Position numbers and translations under genes: made by a program
Notes under the pieces: model-generated
Database searches by the model: none
The model's input: the letters and a program-made list of their open reading frames with translations, nothing else
Told to the model about the DNA's origin: nothing
Origin: Lysobacter dokdonensis DS-58
Lineage (GTDB): Bacteria; Pseudomonadota; Gammaproteobacteria; Xanthomonadales; Xanthomonadaceae
Direction of reading: 5' to 3'
Length of the DNA stretch: 64,000 nt
NCBI RefSeq assembly: GCF_000770795.1
Contig: NZ_JRKJ01000006.1
Coordinates: 1 to 64,000 of the forward strand
Part shown: positions 29,429-38,720 of the stretch, one piece after another
How the letters are laid out: each line of letters opens with the position of its first letter
Position numbering within the stretch: the first letter of the stretch is position 1

Positions 29429-30397
29429 TCAGGCAACCGCCATCGATTCGTTCGCGGCCTCTTCGGCCGCCACCGGCGCCGGGACCTCCTTCGGCACCTT
29501 CTTCACCGTGCGCTCCAGCGTGTCGCGCGCGATGGCCGACAAGCCGTACAGGCGCGCCACGCGGCCCCACGCGATCGCCGCGACCACCAACTGCATCACG
29601 AAGAACCCGAGCACCGTCCCGCCGACCGACGCCGCGCTCACGTTCGTCCGCACCAGGCCCAGCGCGACGGCCAACCCTTCGCCGACCAATACCGTGCCGA
29701 CGTAGACCACCAACACCGCGACCGGACGACGGAAGAACAACTTCACCCCGCGCCACCACGCCTTGACCGCCGAACGACGTGACGGATCGACCGCCAACAT
29801 CGCGCGCCCCGATTCCAGCGTCGCATGCGCGAACACCACCAGCACCGCGAGCACGATCGTCGCGATCAACGACGCATTCTCGACCGCCGACGGCACGATG
29901 GCCGTATCGCCGACCTTCTCCGCCCACTTCGACACCGGCGCGCTCGCCCCGAGCGCGATGCCCAGCGGCACCACCGCCCACAGCAACATGCGCGCCATGC
30001 GCCCGTACTCGCGCAACCCGAACTGCAACAGATTGCCGAAACGCAACGACTGCCCCGCGCGGATCGACGCCACCACCATGCCCGTCAACCACGGCGACAA
30101 CAGCAGTGCGATCACGATGCCCATGATCCCGGCGGCGTTGATCGCCGCGCTCTGCTGTTTGACGATCGGCGCGAACACTTCGAGCATCCACGCCAGGTCG
30201 AACCGCGCCGCGATTTCCTTCGCATGCACGGAGTGATCGAGCCGCTCCGACAGCGCCATCGAAATCGGCAGCACCGCCACCAACGTCGGGATCAACAACG
30301 CGACGGCCCACAGCACGAGCAGGCGCCACTGCAGCGCACGGCCCAGGCCACCGAACAGGGCGGCGAATCCGCCCAACTTGCGATCGTTCGTGTTCAT
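29429..30397 (-). CDS. Multi-pass membrane protein of unknown function
   Basis: A 322-residue protein with about six hydrophobic segments (for example LLVLWAVALLIPTLVAVLP, IMGIVIALLLSPWLTGMVV, MLLWAVVPLGIALG, IVLAVLVVFAHATLESG, AVLVVYVGTVLVGEGLAVAL, FFVMQLVVAAIAWG) and an acidic Ala/Glu-rich C-terminal tail. I recognise no family. Its ATG overlaps the stop of the upstream M1 peptidase gene (ATGA, 30394-30397), so translation is coupled and a joint role at the envelope is likely. The 3' end runs into the strong bidirectional terminator. Confidence 0.75.
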   Translation of the reverse strand: MNTNDRKLGGFAALFGGLGRALQWRLLVLWAVALLIPTLVAVLPISMALSERLDHSVHAKEIAARFDLAWMLEVFAPIVKQQSAAINAAGIMGIVIALLLSPWLTGMVVASIRAGQSLRFGNLLQFGLREYGRMARMLLWAVVPLGIALGASAPVSKWAEKVGDTAIVPSAVENASLIATIVLAVLVVFAHATLESGRAMLAVDPSRRSAVKAWWRGVKLFFRRPVAVLVVYVGTVLVGEGLAVALGLVRTNVSAASVGGTVLGFFVMQLVVAAIAWGRVARLYGLSAIARDTLERTVKKVPKEVPAPVAAEEAANESMAVA

Positions 30398-32607
30398 ACG
30401 GTCACCAACAGGGCGAAGAGGGACTGGAAGAACGCGGCGATGTCCGCCGACCAGCGACGCGAGGCGCTGCCGTCGGCTTCGATCGTGCGGCTGTCGTCGA
30501 GCTTGTCCTTGTCGAGGAACACGCGACGCTCCGGATCGAGCTCCGCCGACACCGCGCGGCTCTTCGTCACCAGGCGCCAGCGCGCCCAGCGCTTGTCGCC
30601 GCTGTCGGGCAGGCGCAGCGTCTGCGACGTGCCGTCTTCGAACCGCACCAGCAACGTCTGCGGCACCACCGCACCATCGCGGCGCACGATGATGCGCGTG
30701 GCGTACTCGAACGGACCCTCACCGTCCTTCGCCTTCGGATGCGCCTTCTTGAACGCCTCGCGCGCATCGTCGATGGACTTGTCCACTTCCTCGGACTTGC
30801 GCTCGACGACCTTGCCCTTGACCTCGGCCAGGCCCGGCTGCGGCAGGATCTCGTCGCTGGAGAACTCGCTGATGCGGTCATCGACCTTGCGCGTCGAATA
30901 CACCTGCTCGGCGAAGACCTTCTCGACCAGCGCACGCTGCCCGGTGCCGACGGCCATCGATTCGCGGAAATCGGCGATCGACGGGTGGCGGAACTTCCAC
31001 TGCGCGTAGTACTGCTTGAACGCCCGTTCCAGCGCGTCCTTGCCGACCTGTTGTTCGAGGTCGTGCATCACGGTGGCCGTGCGCGCGTACACCGTGCCGT
31101 AGCTGTTGCTCGACATGCGGTCCCACGAACTGTTGCCGACCGGATCGGCCGGCTCGCCCGTCATCGCGCCGAGTCGCTGCTGTTCGAATTCACCCAGCGC
31201 GATGTCGACGCCGACGAGCTTGGTCAGCCACGTCTGCGCGGTGGCGGTCTGCTTGTTGGCGACGAGCATCCGGTGGTCCCAGTACTCGTTCAGGCCTTCG
31301 TCGAGCATGGGCTCTTCGAATTCGTTCGAACCGAGGATCCCGTAGAAATAGCCGTGGCCGAATTCATGGATGGTCACGAAGTCGAGCGCATAACGCTCCA
31401 GGCGTCCTTCGCGCACGTCCTTGTAGCTCGACGCGGTGAAGAACGTCGGGTATTCCATGCCGCCGGCTTCGTCCGCGTTGTACGGCGGCACGACGGCGGT
31501 GACGGTCTTGTACGGGTAGTCGCCGAGCGTCTTGGAGAAGTACGTCAGCGACGCGATCGTCGCATCGAGCACCGGCCTGGCGTTGTTCGCGTATTCCGGG
31601 TGATAGAGCACGCGCACCTTCACAGGGCCGTTGGCGCCGTTGTAGACGCCGTCGAGCGGCTTGGCGTAACGGTTGTCGGCGGTCCATGCGAAATCGTGCA
31701 CGTCGCCCTGCACGTAACGGTGCGTGACCAGGCCCTTCTTCTCGACCGGCGTGCCCTGCAGCTCGCCCGTGGCGCCGACGGTGTAGTCCTTCGGCACGGT
31801 GATCGAGACGTCGTACAGGCCGTAGTCGGCGTAGAACTCGCTGTGCAGGTGGAACTCGTGCACGTTCCAGCGCGGGGCGGTGGCACCGCGCTCGCCGGGC
31901 AGTTCGAGCACGCCGATCTTCGGGAACCACTGGCCGACCAGGTGGAACGTGCCGTAGTAACCGGTGCGTGCGCTCACGCGCGGCAGCTGGTTGAAGAAGT
32001 CCATGTCGATCGTCGTCGAACCGCCGGCGGCGACCGCTTCGGGCAGGTCGAGGCGCACGACGGTGCGGTCGGTCGACGGGCCGTTGTCGGGATGCACGTA
32101 CGTCCACGGCACGGTGGCGCCGTTCTGCGCGACCTTGGTCAGGCGCGTGTAACCGTAGCCGCCGTCTTCGGTCTCGACGCCGCTGCGGAAACCGAACGCG
32201 TTGTTGCGCTTCTCGGTGTTGAACGTGCTGCCCGGGCCTTCGAACGCGTTGAGGTACAGGTGCAGGTAGACCGACTTCACCGGGACGGCGCTGCGGTTGC
32301 GCCAGGTGAGTTGCTGCTTGCCGTCGATGGTGTGCTTCTTCGGATCGAGCGTCGCGTCGATCTTGTAAGTCACCACGCGGTCGGACAGCGTTTCTTCGCT
32401 GCCGGTGCGCGGGCCGCCCCAGGCGTTGGGATCGCTCGGCACGGTGACGGCGGTGGGGTTCGGGGAAGCGAACGGGATGTCGTCCACGACCGGCGCGTCG
32501 GCGGCCGGCGCCGTGGCCGGTGCGACCTGCGCGGTGGCGACGAGCACGCATGCGCTCGCGAGCGCCAGGCCGACGGCCCAGCGTTGGATGCGGATCTTCG
32601 TTGTCAT
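30394..32607 (-). CDS. Exported M1-family zinc aminopeptidase
   Basis: A 737-residue M1 metallopeptidase with a Sec signal peptide (VGLALASACVLVATAQ). The zinc site is complete: HEFGH at 414-418 and the third ligand Glu437 in MLDEGLNEYWD, with the standard 18-residue spacing. Upstream, AGGMEYPTFFT replaces the GAMEN motif, as in M1 members that are not classical aminopeptidase N. A C-terminal region carries a hydrophobic end (SADIAAFFQSLFALLVTV), perhaps a membrane contact. The gene is 11 bases downstream of DoxX and overlaps the next membrane-protein gene by ATGA. Confidence 0.92.
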   Translation of the reverse strand: MTTKIRIQRWAVGLALASACVLVATAQVAPATAPAADAPVVDDIPFASPNPTAVTVPSDPNAWGGPRTGSEETLSDRVVTYKIDATLDPKKHTIDGKQQLTWRNRSAVPVKSVYLHLYLNAFEGPGSTFNTEKRNNAFGFRSGVETEDGGYGYTRLTKVAQNGATVPWTYVHPDNGPSTDRTVVRLDLPEAVAAGGSTTIDMDFFNQLPRVSARTGYYGTFHLVGQWFPKIGVLELPGERGATAPRWNVHEFHLHSEFYADYGLYDVSITVPKDYTVGATGELQGTPVEKKGLVTHRYVQGDVHDFAWTADNRYAKPLDGVYNGANGPVKVRVLYHPEYANNARPVLDATIASLTYFSKTLGDYPYKTVTAVVPPYNADEAGGMEYPTFFTASSYKDVREGRLERYALDFVTIHEFGHGYFYGILGSNEFEEPMLDEGLNEYWDHRMLVANKQTATAQTWLTKLVGVDIALGEFEQQRLGAMTGEPADPVGNSSWDRMSSNSYGTVYARTATVMHDLEQQVGKDALERAFKQYYAQWKFRHPSIADFRESMAVGTGQRALVEKVFAEQVYSTRKVDDRISEFSSDEILPQPGLAEVKGKVVERKSEEVDKSIDDAREAFKKAHPKAKDGEGPFEYATRIIVRRDGAVVPQTLLVRFEDGTSQTLRLPDSGDKRWARWRLVTKSRAVSAELDPERRVFLDKDKLDDSRTIEADGSASRRWSADIAAFFQSLFALLVTV

Positions 32608-32618
32608 CGTGTGCGCCC

Positions 32619-33014
32619 TCAGCGGCCGTTGACGCTGTAACGCCCCGGCCCGAGCAGGGCCAGCGCGATCGCGGAGAACAGGAACATGCCCTGCAGTTCG
32701 AGCGCCCAACCGCCTTGTTGGTTGAGCTGGCCAAGCTGGCCGGTATGCGCGAGCGCGAAGGCGAAGAGCATGTTGACCGCGACGAGCAGCGCGCCGATGC
32801 GCGCATGGAATCCGGCGATCAGCATCAGCGGCCCGAGCACTTCGCCGAGCAGCACGCCGTAGCCGAGCACGCCGGGCAGGCCATGCGCTTCGACCATGCC
32901 GACGATGCCGCCCATGCCACCGCGCAACTTCGCGATGCCGTGCAGAAGGATCAGCAGGCCGAGCACGACGCGCAGGACCAGGCGCGCCAGATCGTTCTGG
33001 GTGTTCGTGTTCAT
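32619..33014 (-). CDS. DoxX family membrane protein
   Basis: A 131-residue four-helix membrane protein of the DoxX family. Typical segments are ARLVLRVVLGLLILLHGIAK, GVLLGEVLGPLMLIAGF, ALLVAVNMLFAFALAHTG and GMFLFSAIALALLGPG. DoxX proteins are linked to redox and oxidative-stress functions in the inner membrane. It is first in a likely operon with the M1 peptidase and the membrane protein. The 172 bases upstream of its start, before gspB ends, hold no gene and presumably its promoter. Confidence 0.9.
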   Translation of the reverse strand: MNTNTQNDLARLVLRVVLGLLILLHGIAKLRGGMGGIVGMVEAHGLPGVLGYGVLLGEVLGPLMLIAGFHARIGALLVAVNMLFAFALAHTGQLGQLNQQGGWALELQGMFLFSAIALALLGPGRYSVNGR

Positions 33015-33186
33015 CGTTCCCCCGTGGATGGAATGTCGGAACCGACCCCCAACGCCCCTGTCGGGATCGGCCGCATGCCGAGCATAGCCGCGGGCGCGCC
33101 CGATGTCGCATGCACCGGGCCCGACGGCGCGTGCGGGATCGCGGCCCCGTATCCAGGCCGGCGGATGGGCGCAATGCGGCGCGGCG

Positions 33187-33828
33187 CTAGCGCAGCGGCA
33201 GCTTCAATTCGCGGCCGTTCCAGTCGAGCAGCACGCCATCGGGGAGGATGTCCGCCACGACCACCGCGCCGAGGCGGTCGCCGACGCGCAGGCGCGTGCC
33301 GTCGATGATGACGAAGCGTTGCGCCGACACGTCGTTCCACATGTGCATGCTGAGTTTCAGCGGCGGCAACTGCTTGCGTTCCTCGCTGCCCAGGTCGGAG
33401 ACGCGTGGCGTCATGTCGATTGCGACGGGCGCCGGCGCGGGCATGGGCTTCGGCTCCAGGCGCGGCGGTGGCGCGGGCGTTGCCGCGACCGGTTCGGGTT
33501 TCGCAGGCGCGGGCGGCGCGACGACGATCGGCTTGCGCAGGGCGGGCGCGGGGCGCGGCGTCGCGTCCTCGGCGGCGGCGCGCACGGGTTGTTCGGCGAC
33601 GGGCGCCTGCACGACGGGCGCCACTTCGATCGGCGCAGGCGCGCGGCCGCGCATCGCGAACCACGTCAGCAGCGCGGCGATCGCAAGACCACCGGCGATC
33701 CAGGGCCAGCGCTGCGGTGTCGTCGTGGCGATCGGCGTCGCCACCGCCGGTTCGGCCAACAGATCGGGTACCACCGCGCGGCGGCGTTCGGCCTCGGACT
33801 TGCGCAGCGCTTCGAGGATCAGCGACAT
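33187..33828 (-). CDS. gspB: Type II secretion assembly protein GspB/ExeB
   Basis: A 213-residue bitopic inner-membrane protein. MSLILEALRKSEAERRR is the conserved cytoplasmic start of GspB/ExeB. One transmembrane helix follows (WIAGGLAIAALLTWFAM), then a very Pro/Ala-rich periplasmic linker, and the C-terminal GspB domain (PPLKLSMHMWNDVSAQRFVI ... GVLLDWNGRELKLPL). ExeA and ExeB together help place the outer-membrane secretin across peptidoglycan. It is 6 bases downstream of the ExeA-like gene. No other type II secretion genes are in the window. Confidence 0.92.
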   Translation of the reverse strand: MSLILEALRKSEAERRRAVVPDLLAEPAVATPIATTTPQRWPWIAGGLAIAALLTWFAMRGRAPAPIEVAPVVQAPVAEQPVRAAAEDATPRPAPALRKPIVVAPPAPAKPEPVAATPAPPPRLEPKPMPAPAPVAIDMTPRVSDLGSEERKQLPPLKLSMHMWNDVSAQRFVIIDGTRLRVGDRLGAVVVADILPDGVLLDWNGRELKLPLR

Positions 33829-33834
33829 CGGCGT

Positions 33835-35439
33835 TCAGTCCAGGGACGTGCGAAGGCGGGGGCCGGCGTCGCGCGCCGACAAGGCGAGCAAGGTTTCCGG
33901 CCCGATGACGCCATCGGCGGCCAGGCCGCGCGATTGCTGGAAGCTGCGCACGGCGTTGCGCATCGCGTCATCGAGAATCGCCGGGCCGGTGTAGTCGGGC
34001 AGGTGCGCATGCACCCAATCGACCGCGGGGCCGCGGCCATCGGCCGACGGCGCATCGACGAGCGTCTCCGGACCGCGCCACAACGCCGCGTACTCGCCGG
34101 TCCACGTGCGCTGCAACGCGACGCGGTCGATGTCGTACGTGTTCGCGCCGACCATCACCCGCGCGCGCACCGCGTCGGCGCCGAGCAGCAGCGCCCACGT
34201 GGAGGCCTTCTGCGTACGCAGGCGCAACAGCGCAGGCCGCCCTTGCGCGAACAACTTGTCGAGGCTTGCCGTACCGCGCAGGCAATACAGCCCGGCCTCG
34301 ACCGCGGGCGGGCACGTCGCGGCCAGCGTCGCATCCGCCTTCGATTGCCATTGCGTCAGCAACGCTTGCCACGCCGATACATCGTCCGGTTCCATCGCCT
34401 GCACGCGCGCTGCGAGCGCATCGGCCGCGAGCACCGGGACCGGGACCGGCTTGAACGGCGATTGCGCGACGACGGGCTTCGACGGTTTCGCGACCGTGGT
34501 TTTCACCACCGGCGCCGCGCGTACGTCGGCAGGCGGGGTGCGCGGCCAGAAGAACCACGCCGCCGCGCCTGCGATCACGAGGCTCGCCGCGGCGGCCCAA
34601 CGCAGCGGATGCGGTTCGTGCCGCTTCGGCGCCAGGGCCTCGCGCGCGGCACGATCGATGTCGGCCGCTTCGATCGTCGTTGCATCGTGCGCATAGCCGC
34701 CGAGCAACGCGCGCTCGGCGATCACGTTCACCAGGCGCGGCACGCCACCGGAATGTTTGTGGATGCGCGCGATGGCGCCGGCGGAAAATGGCGAATGCAA
34801 ACCGCCCGCGATGCGGAATCGATGGCGCACGTACGCGCCGGTCTCGTTCGCATCCAACGGCATCAGGTGATAACGCGCGGTGATGCGTTGCGCGAGCTGG
34901 CGCATGTCGCCGCGCGCGAGGATCTCGCGCAGTTCCGGCTGGCCGAGCAGGATGATCTGCAGCAGCTTCTGCGTGTCGGTTTCCAGGTTGGTGAGCAGGC
35001 GCACTTGTTCGAGTGCGTCGACCGAGAGGTTCTGCGCCTCGTCGATGATCAACACGACGCGCAGGCCCTTGGCGTACGCATCGAGCAGGTAGCCGTTCAG
35101 CGCATCGACGAGCGCCTTGGTGCTGCCGCGCGCGTTGGCGATGTCGAGATGCAGTTCCTCGCACAGCGTTTCGAGCAGTTCGATCGCGGACAGGCGCGGA
35201 TTGAGGACGAGCGCGACGCGGGTGTTCTCCGGCAGTTGTTCGAGCAGCAGCCGGCACAGCGTGGTCTTGCCGGTGCCCACTTCGCCGGTGAGCTGCACGA
35301 ACCCGCCGCCGCCGCCCTGGCCGATGCCGAACAACAGGTGCGCGAGCGCGTCCCGGTGGCGCTCGCTGAGGAACACGAAGCGCGGGTCGGGCGTGATCGA
35401 GAACGGCGGTTCCCGCAGGGACCAATGCTCGAGGTACAT
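33835..35439 (-). CDS. gspA: ExeA/GspA-type AAA ATPase with peptidoglycan-binding domain
   Basis: A 534-residue ATPase that acts with GspB in type II secretin assembly. MYLEHWSLREPPFSITPDPR is the signature start. Walker A is GEVGTGKTT (about 51-59), Walker B VVLIIDEAQNL. A transmembrane segment (LVIAGAAAWFFW, near 285-297) is followed by a periplasmic part ending in a PG_binding_1-type domain (ILDDAMRNAVRSFQQSRGLA, ADGVIGPETLLAL). The layout is that of Aeromonas ExeA. It is first in a two-gene unit with gspB. Confidence 0.94.
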   Translation of the reverse strand: MYLEHWSLREPPFSITPDPRFVFLSERHRDALAHLLFGIGQGGGGGFVQLTGEVGTGKTTLCRLLLEQLPENTRVALVLNPRLSAIELLETLCEELHLDIANARGSTKALVDALNGYLLDAYAKGLRVVLIIDEAQNLSVDALEQVRLLTNLETDTQKLLQIILLGQPELREILARGDMRQLAQRITARYHLMPLDANETGAYVRHRFRIAGGLHSPFSAGAIARIHKHSGGVPRLVNVIAERALLGGYAHDATTIEAADIDRAAREALAPKRHEPHPLRWAAAASLVIAGAAAWFFWPRTPPADVRAAPVVKTTVAKPSKPVVAQSPFKPVPVPVLAADALAARVQAMEPDDVSAWQALLTQWQSKADATLAATCPPAVEAGLYCLRGTASLDKLFAQGRPALLRLRTQKASTWALLLGADAVRARVMVGANTYDIDRVALQRTWTGEYAALWRGPETLVDAPSADGRGPAVDWVHAHLPDYTGPAILDDAMRNAVRSFQQSRGLAADGVIGPETLLALSARDAGPRLRTSLD

Positions 35440-35474
35440 GCGGCGCAGCGTGCCAGAAACCGGGGCGCGGTGCG

Positions 35475-36458
35475 CTATTCGGCGGCGCCCTTGTTCTCGG
35501 CGGCCGCCAGGACCTCGGGGTGCGACAGCGGCTTGGGCTTGCCCATCAACGGATGGATGAACACGGCCCCGAGGATGATGGCCACGCCCGCATAGAAGGC
35601 GGGGGTGAGCTCGCGTTGTTCGCCCAGCAGCAGGATCGCCAGCACGATGGCGTACACCGGCTCAAGGTTGACGGCCAATTGCTGCGCGAACGCGCTCATG
35701 TGCCGCAATGCCGCCAGCGACAGCGCGAAGGGCAGCAGCGTGCACGCCAGCGACAACGCGATCAGCAACCCGAGGTCGCGCATGCCCGGCACCGCGAACA
35801 CGTCGCCGGAAAACGCACCGGCCGTGCCCGGGACCAGCGGCATCACCGGGATCAGCGCCGTGAGCGCGATCGCGCCCGCACCGAGTTCGAGCGTCGTGAC
35901 GGTCAGCGGATCGCCGTGTTCGACGAGGCGCTTGTTGAGCGCGCCGAAAATGGCGACGAAGATCGCCGACAGCGCGCCCACCGCGATGCCCGCGCGCATC
36001 CCCGGCGGCACGCCGCCGACGACGAGCGCGACGCCGGGCAACACCGCGATGCCGAGCATCAAGTCGCGCTTGGAGAAGCGCGTGCGCGCGACCAGGGGTT
36101 CGATCATCGCGACGAACACCGTCGCCAGCGCGATGCACGTCGCGCCGACGGAGGCGTTCGACAACTTGATCGAGCCGTAGAAGGTCAGCCAGTGCAACGC
36201 GACCAGCACACCGATACCCGCATACGCGCCTCGCAGGCGCCAGGACATCGCGCGCAATCCGCGCCACACGCGCGGAACCAGCAACAACGCCACGACGACC
36301 AGCAACATGCGCCACCACACCAGCGGCAACGCGGGCAGCGTGATCGCTTTCCCGAGGATGGCGGTGAAGCCCCACAGGACGACGCACAGGTGGATCTGGA
36401 AGAACGCCTTCGAACGCGCGGCGCGCGCATCGGGCGTCAGGGCGGGAGACTCGGGCAT
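35475..36458 (-). CDS. EamA/DMT-family transporter
   Basis: A 327-residue drug/metabolite-transporter-type permease with ten hydrophobic helices in two EamA repeats (VVLWGFTAILGKAI in the first; ALSAIFVAIFGALNKRLVE opening the second). Substrate cannot be read from sequence; family members export amino acids, metabolites or drugs. It ends 35 bases upstream of the ExeA gene on the same strand. It is divergent from the TfoX-N gene with 17 bases between starts, so the promoters overlap. Confidence 0.87.
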   Translation of the reverse strand: MPESPALTPDARAARSKAFFQIHLCVVLWGFTAILGKAITLPALPLVWWRMLLVVVALLLVPRVWRGLRAMSWRLRGAYAGIGVLVALHWLTFYGSIKLSNASVGATCIALATVFVAMIEPLVARTRFSKRDLMLGIAVLPGVALVVGGVPPGMRAGIAVGALSAIFVAIFGALNKRLVEHGDPLTVTTLELGAGAIALTALIPVMPLVPGTAGAFSGDVFAVPGMRDLGLLIALSLACTLLPFALSLAALRHMSAFAQQLAVNLEPVYAIVLAILLLGEQRELTPAFYAGVAIILGAVFIHPLMGKPKPLSHPEVLAAAENKGAAE

Positions 36459-36475
36459 GCGGCTATTATGCGTGG

Positions 36476-36829
36476 ATGAGCGACGACTTCTTCGACTACC
36501 TGCACGAGTTGTTCTCGGACTTCGGGCCGATTTCCACGCGCGCGATGTTCGGCGGCCACGGCGTGTATTTCGACGGGCGGATCATCGGCATCGTCATCGA
36601 CGACGCGCTCTACCTGAAGGCGGACGACGAGACGAAGCCCGCGTTCGAAGCTGCCGGGTGCGCCCCGTTCGTCTACGAATCGCGCGGCAAGGTCGTGCCG
36701 ATGTCGTACTGGTCCTTGCCGGCCGATGCGATGGATTCGCCGCAGGCGTTCACGCCCTGGGCGCGCCGCGCGAACGAGGCGGCGCTGCGCAAGCCCATCA
36801 AACCGGCACGAAAAAAGCGCGCGCGTTAG
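36476..36829 (+). CDS. TfoX N-terminal domain protein
   Basis: A 117-residue protein consisting only of a TfoX N-terminal domain: FGPISTRAMFGGHGVYFDG, then IDDALYLKADDETKPAFE and VVPMSYWSLPADAMDSP, with a basic tail ending KKRAR. Full TfoX (Sxy) regulates natural competence, but single-domain members are common and their role is unclear. It is divergent from the EamA gene and its stop overlaps the LysR gene stop by 4 bases tail to tail. Confidence 0.9.
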   Translation: MSDDFFDYLHELFSDFGPISTRAMFGGHGVYFDGRIIGIVIDDALYLKADDETKPAFEAAGCAPFVYESRGKVVPMSYWSLPADAMDSPQAFTPWARRANEAALRKPIKPARKKRAR

Positions 36830-37710
36830 TCGACCGGCGCCGACAGCAACCAGTCGACGAACACCTGCGCCGCCGGCCGCAGCCTTCGGTGCGACGGATA
36901 CACGACGTGGTAGCCCCAGCGCGCGGACATGCGCGGGCCCGGGAGTTCGACCAGGCGTCCATCGCGGAGGTAGGGCACGACGACGTGTTCGCGCGCGAGC
37001 GCGGCGCCGATCCCGACCACCGCCGCCTGCAGCGCATCGGTGGTGTCGCTGAAACTGTAATGCTCGTTGAGCGCGGCGCCGTGGACGCCGGCGAAGCGGA
37101 ACCAGTCGTGCCAGCCTTGCCGCGCGTGGTCGAGGATCAGCGGCACGTGCGCAATGTCCGCCGGCGCCTTGATCGTCTCGAAGGCGGCCATGCGCGGCGA
37201 GGCGACGGGGAACAGCGTCTCGTCCATCAGCCGATGGGACGACAGGCCGCTCCAATGCCCGGGCCCGTGGCGGATGCCGAGGTCGGGGCCGCCTTCGTCG
37301 AAGCGCGTCAACGCGGTTTCGGTATCGAACGCCAGCCGGATGCGCGGATGCTTCGCGGCGAAATCGGGCAGGCGCGGCAGCAACCAGGTGTAGGCCAGCG
37401 AGTGCAGGGTGGTGATGCGGACGCGGTGTTCCTCGTCGCGGTCGCCGCGCAGGGTGCGCAGGGCACCTTCCATGTCGGCCAGCGCGCTGCCCGAGGCGTC
37501 GGCGAGGCGGCGGCCTTCCGCCGTGAGCGTCACCCCGCGGGCGTGCCTCTGGAACAGCGAGACGCCCAGCCGCGATTCGAGCTTGCGGACGTGGTGGCTG
37601 ACCGCGCTGGCGGTGAGGTTCAGTTCCTCGGCGGCGTGGGCGAAGTTCTGGTGGCGGGCGGCCGATTCGAAGGCGGACAGGGCAGGGAGCCAATCGGGGC
37701 GCAGGACCAT
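36826..37710 (-). CDS. LysR-family regulator (GcvA-like)
   Basis: A 294-residue LysR-type regulator. The N-terminal winged helix is clear (LSAFESAARHQNFAHAAEEL, NLTASAVSHHVRKLESRLGV, LFQRHARGVTLTAEG), followed by the effector-binding domain (LPRLPDFAAKHPRIRLAFDT; DLGIRHGPGHW). The subgroup resembles GcvA. It is divergent from the EamA transporter at 37822 and probably controls it. I chose the ATG with GAGG ten bases upstream over a TTG at 37722. Confidence 0.93.
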   Translation of the reverse strand: MVLRPDWLPALSAFESAARHQNFAHAAEELNLTASAVSHHVRKLESRLGVSLFQRHARGVTLTAEGRRLADASGSALADMEGALRTLRGDRDEEHRVRITTLHSLAYTWLLPRLPDFAAKHPRIRLAFDTETALTRFDEGGPDLGIRHGPGHWSGLSSHRLMDETLFPVASPRMAAFETIKAPADIAHVPLILDHARQGWHDWFRFAGVHGAALNEHYSFSDTTDALQAAVVGIGAALAREHVVVPYLRDGRLVELPGPRMSARWGYHVVYPSHRRLRPAAQVFVDWLLSAPVD

Positions 37711-37714
37711 GGCG

Positions 37715-37814
37715 AGCCTCAAATCTGGTTTGTGTCTGGCGCTGAAAGTATGCGCTTGTCATGGGGTTGCGCGCCCGGACAATGGCCTGCCTGACAAGAG
37801 CCCCTTTTGAGGCT
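37715..37814. promoter_or_regulatory. Divergent LysR/EamA control region with mirrored leaders
   Basis: AGCCTCAAA (37715-37723) and TTTGAGGCT (37806-37814) are perfect inverted copies at the two ends of the divergent intergenic region. Each provides the ribosome-binding GAGG of one gene. No clear T-N11-A LysR site was picked out between them. Confidence 0.4.
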
Positions 37815-37821
37815 GCCCCGG

Positions 37822-38715
37822 ATGAACACGCTCGCGTCCTCCCCCGTTTTCGAAGCGCGCACCACGCCGGCCTGGATCACCCCCGCGGAGATCGGCCTGC
37901 TCGGTGCTGTCTGGGGCGCCTCCTTTCTCTTCATGCGCGTGGCCGCGCCCGAGTTCGGCGCCGCGGCGCTGGTCGACGTGCGCCTCGCGCTCGGTGCGCT
38001 CGTGCTGCTGCCGTTCCTGTGGCGCGCGCGGGCGCAGTTTCCGCTGCGCATCTGGCCGAAGCTGGCGCTGATCGGCGCGATCAACTCGGCCGTGCCGTTC
38101 GTGTTGTTCGCGTGGGCCGCGCAACGTTCGCCCGCCGGCGTGGGCGCGATCTGCAACTCGATGACGGTCCTGTTCACCGCGCTGGTCGGGTTCCTGTTCT
38201 TCCGCGAGAAGATCAGCTTGCGCCGCACGATGGCCTTGCTCGTCGGGTTCGCGGGCGTTGTCGTGCTGGCGAGCGGCAAGACCGAAGGTGCGAGCATCGG
38301 CTGGGCAGTGGCGGCCGGCACGGGCGCGGCGGTGCTGTACGGATTCGGCATCAACCTCGTGCGTCGCCACGTCACCGGGTTGCCGGCGGCCGCGGTGGCG
38401 GCTTCCACGCTGGGCACGTCGGCGTTGCTGATGCTGCCCTTCGCGATCGCGCAATGGCCGGACCACGCGATCTCCGCGAAGGCGTGGGGCGCGGCGGCCG
38501 CGCTCGGCGTGATGTGCACCGGCTTCGCGTTCGTCTTCTACTACCGCCTCATCGCCCGCGTCGGGCCGGCGCGCGCGGCGACGACCACGTATCTCGTGCC
38601 GCTGTTCGCCGTGCTGTGGGCGTGGATGCTGCTGGGCGAAGCGGTGACGGCGACGATGTTGCTGTCGGGTGCGTTGATCCTGGGCAGCGTCGCCTTCAGC
38701 CAGAAGGCGAAGTAA
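37822..38715 (+). CDS. EamA/DMT-family transporter, LysR-linked
   Basis: A 297-residue permease with ten predicted helices and two EamA repeats (GLLGAVWGASFLFMRVAAPE in the first, AGTGAAVLYGFGINLVRRHV in the second; TTYLVPLFAVLWAWMLLGEA near the end). It is YdcZ/RhaT-like in layout, with no readable substrate. Divergent from a LysR regulator, a frequent arrangement for metabolite exporters. I chose ATG 37822, with GAGG 10 bases upstream; a TTG at 37807 is the alternative. It is followed by a REP-like palindrome. Confidence 0.89.
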   Translation: MNTLASSPVFEARTTPAWITPAEIGLLGAVWGASFLFMRVAAPEFGAAALVDVRLALGALVLLPFLWRARAQFPLRIWPKLALIGAINSAVPFVLFAWAAQRSPAGVGAICNSMTVLFTALVGFLFFREKISLRRTMALLVGFAGVVVLASGKTEGASIGWAVAAGTGAAVLYGFGINLVRRHVTGLPAAAVAASTLGTSALLMLPFAIAQWPDHAISAKAWGAAAALGVMCTGFAFVFYYRLIARVGPARAATTTYLVPLFAVLWAWMLLGEAVTATMLLSGALILGSVAFSQKAK

Positions 38716-38720
38716 CGCCC

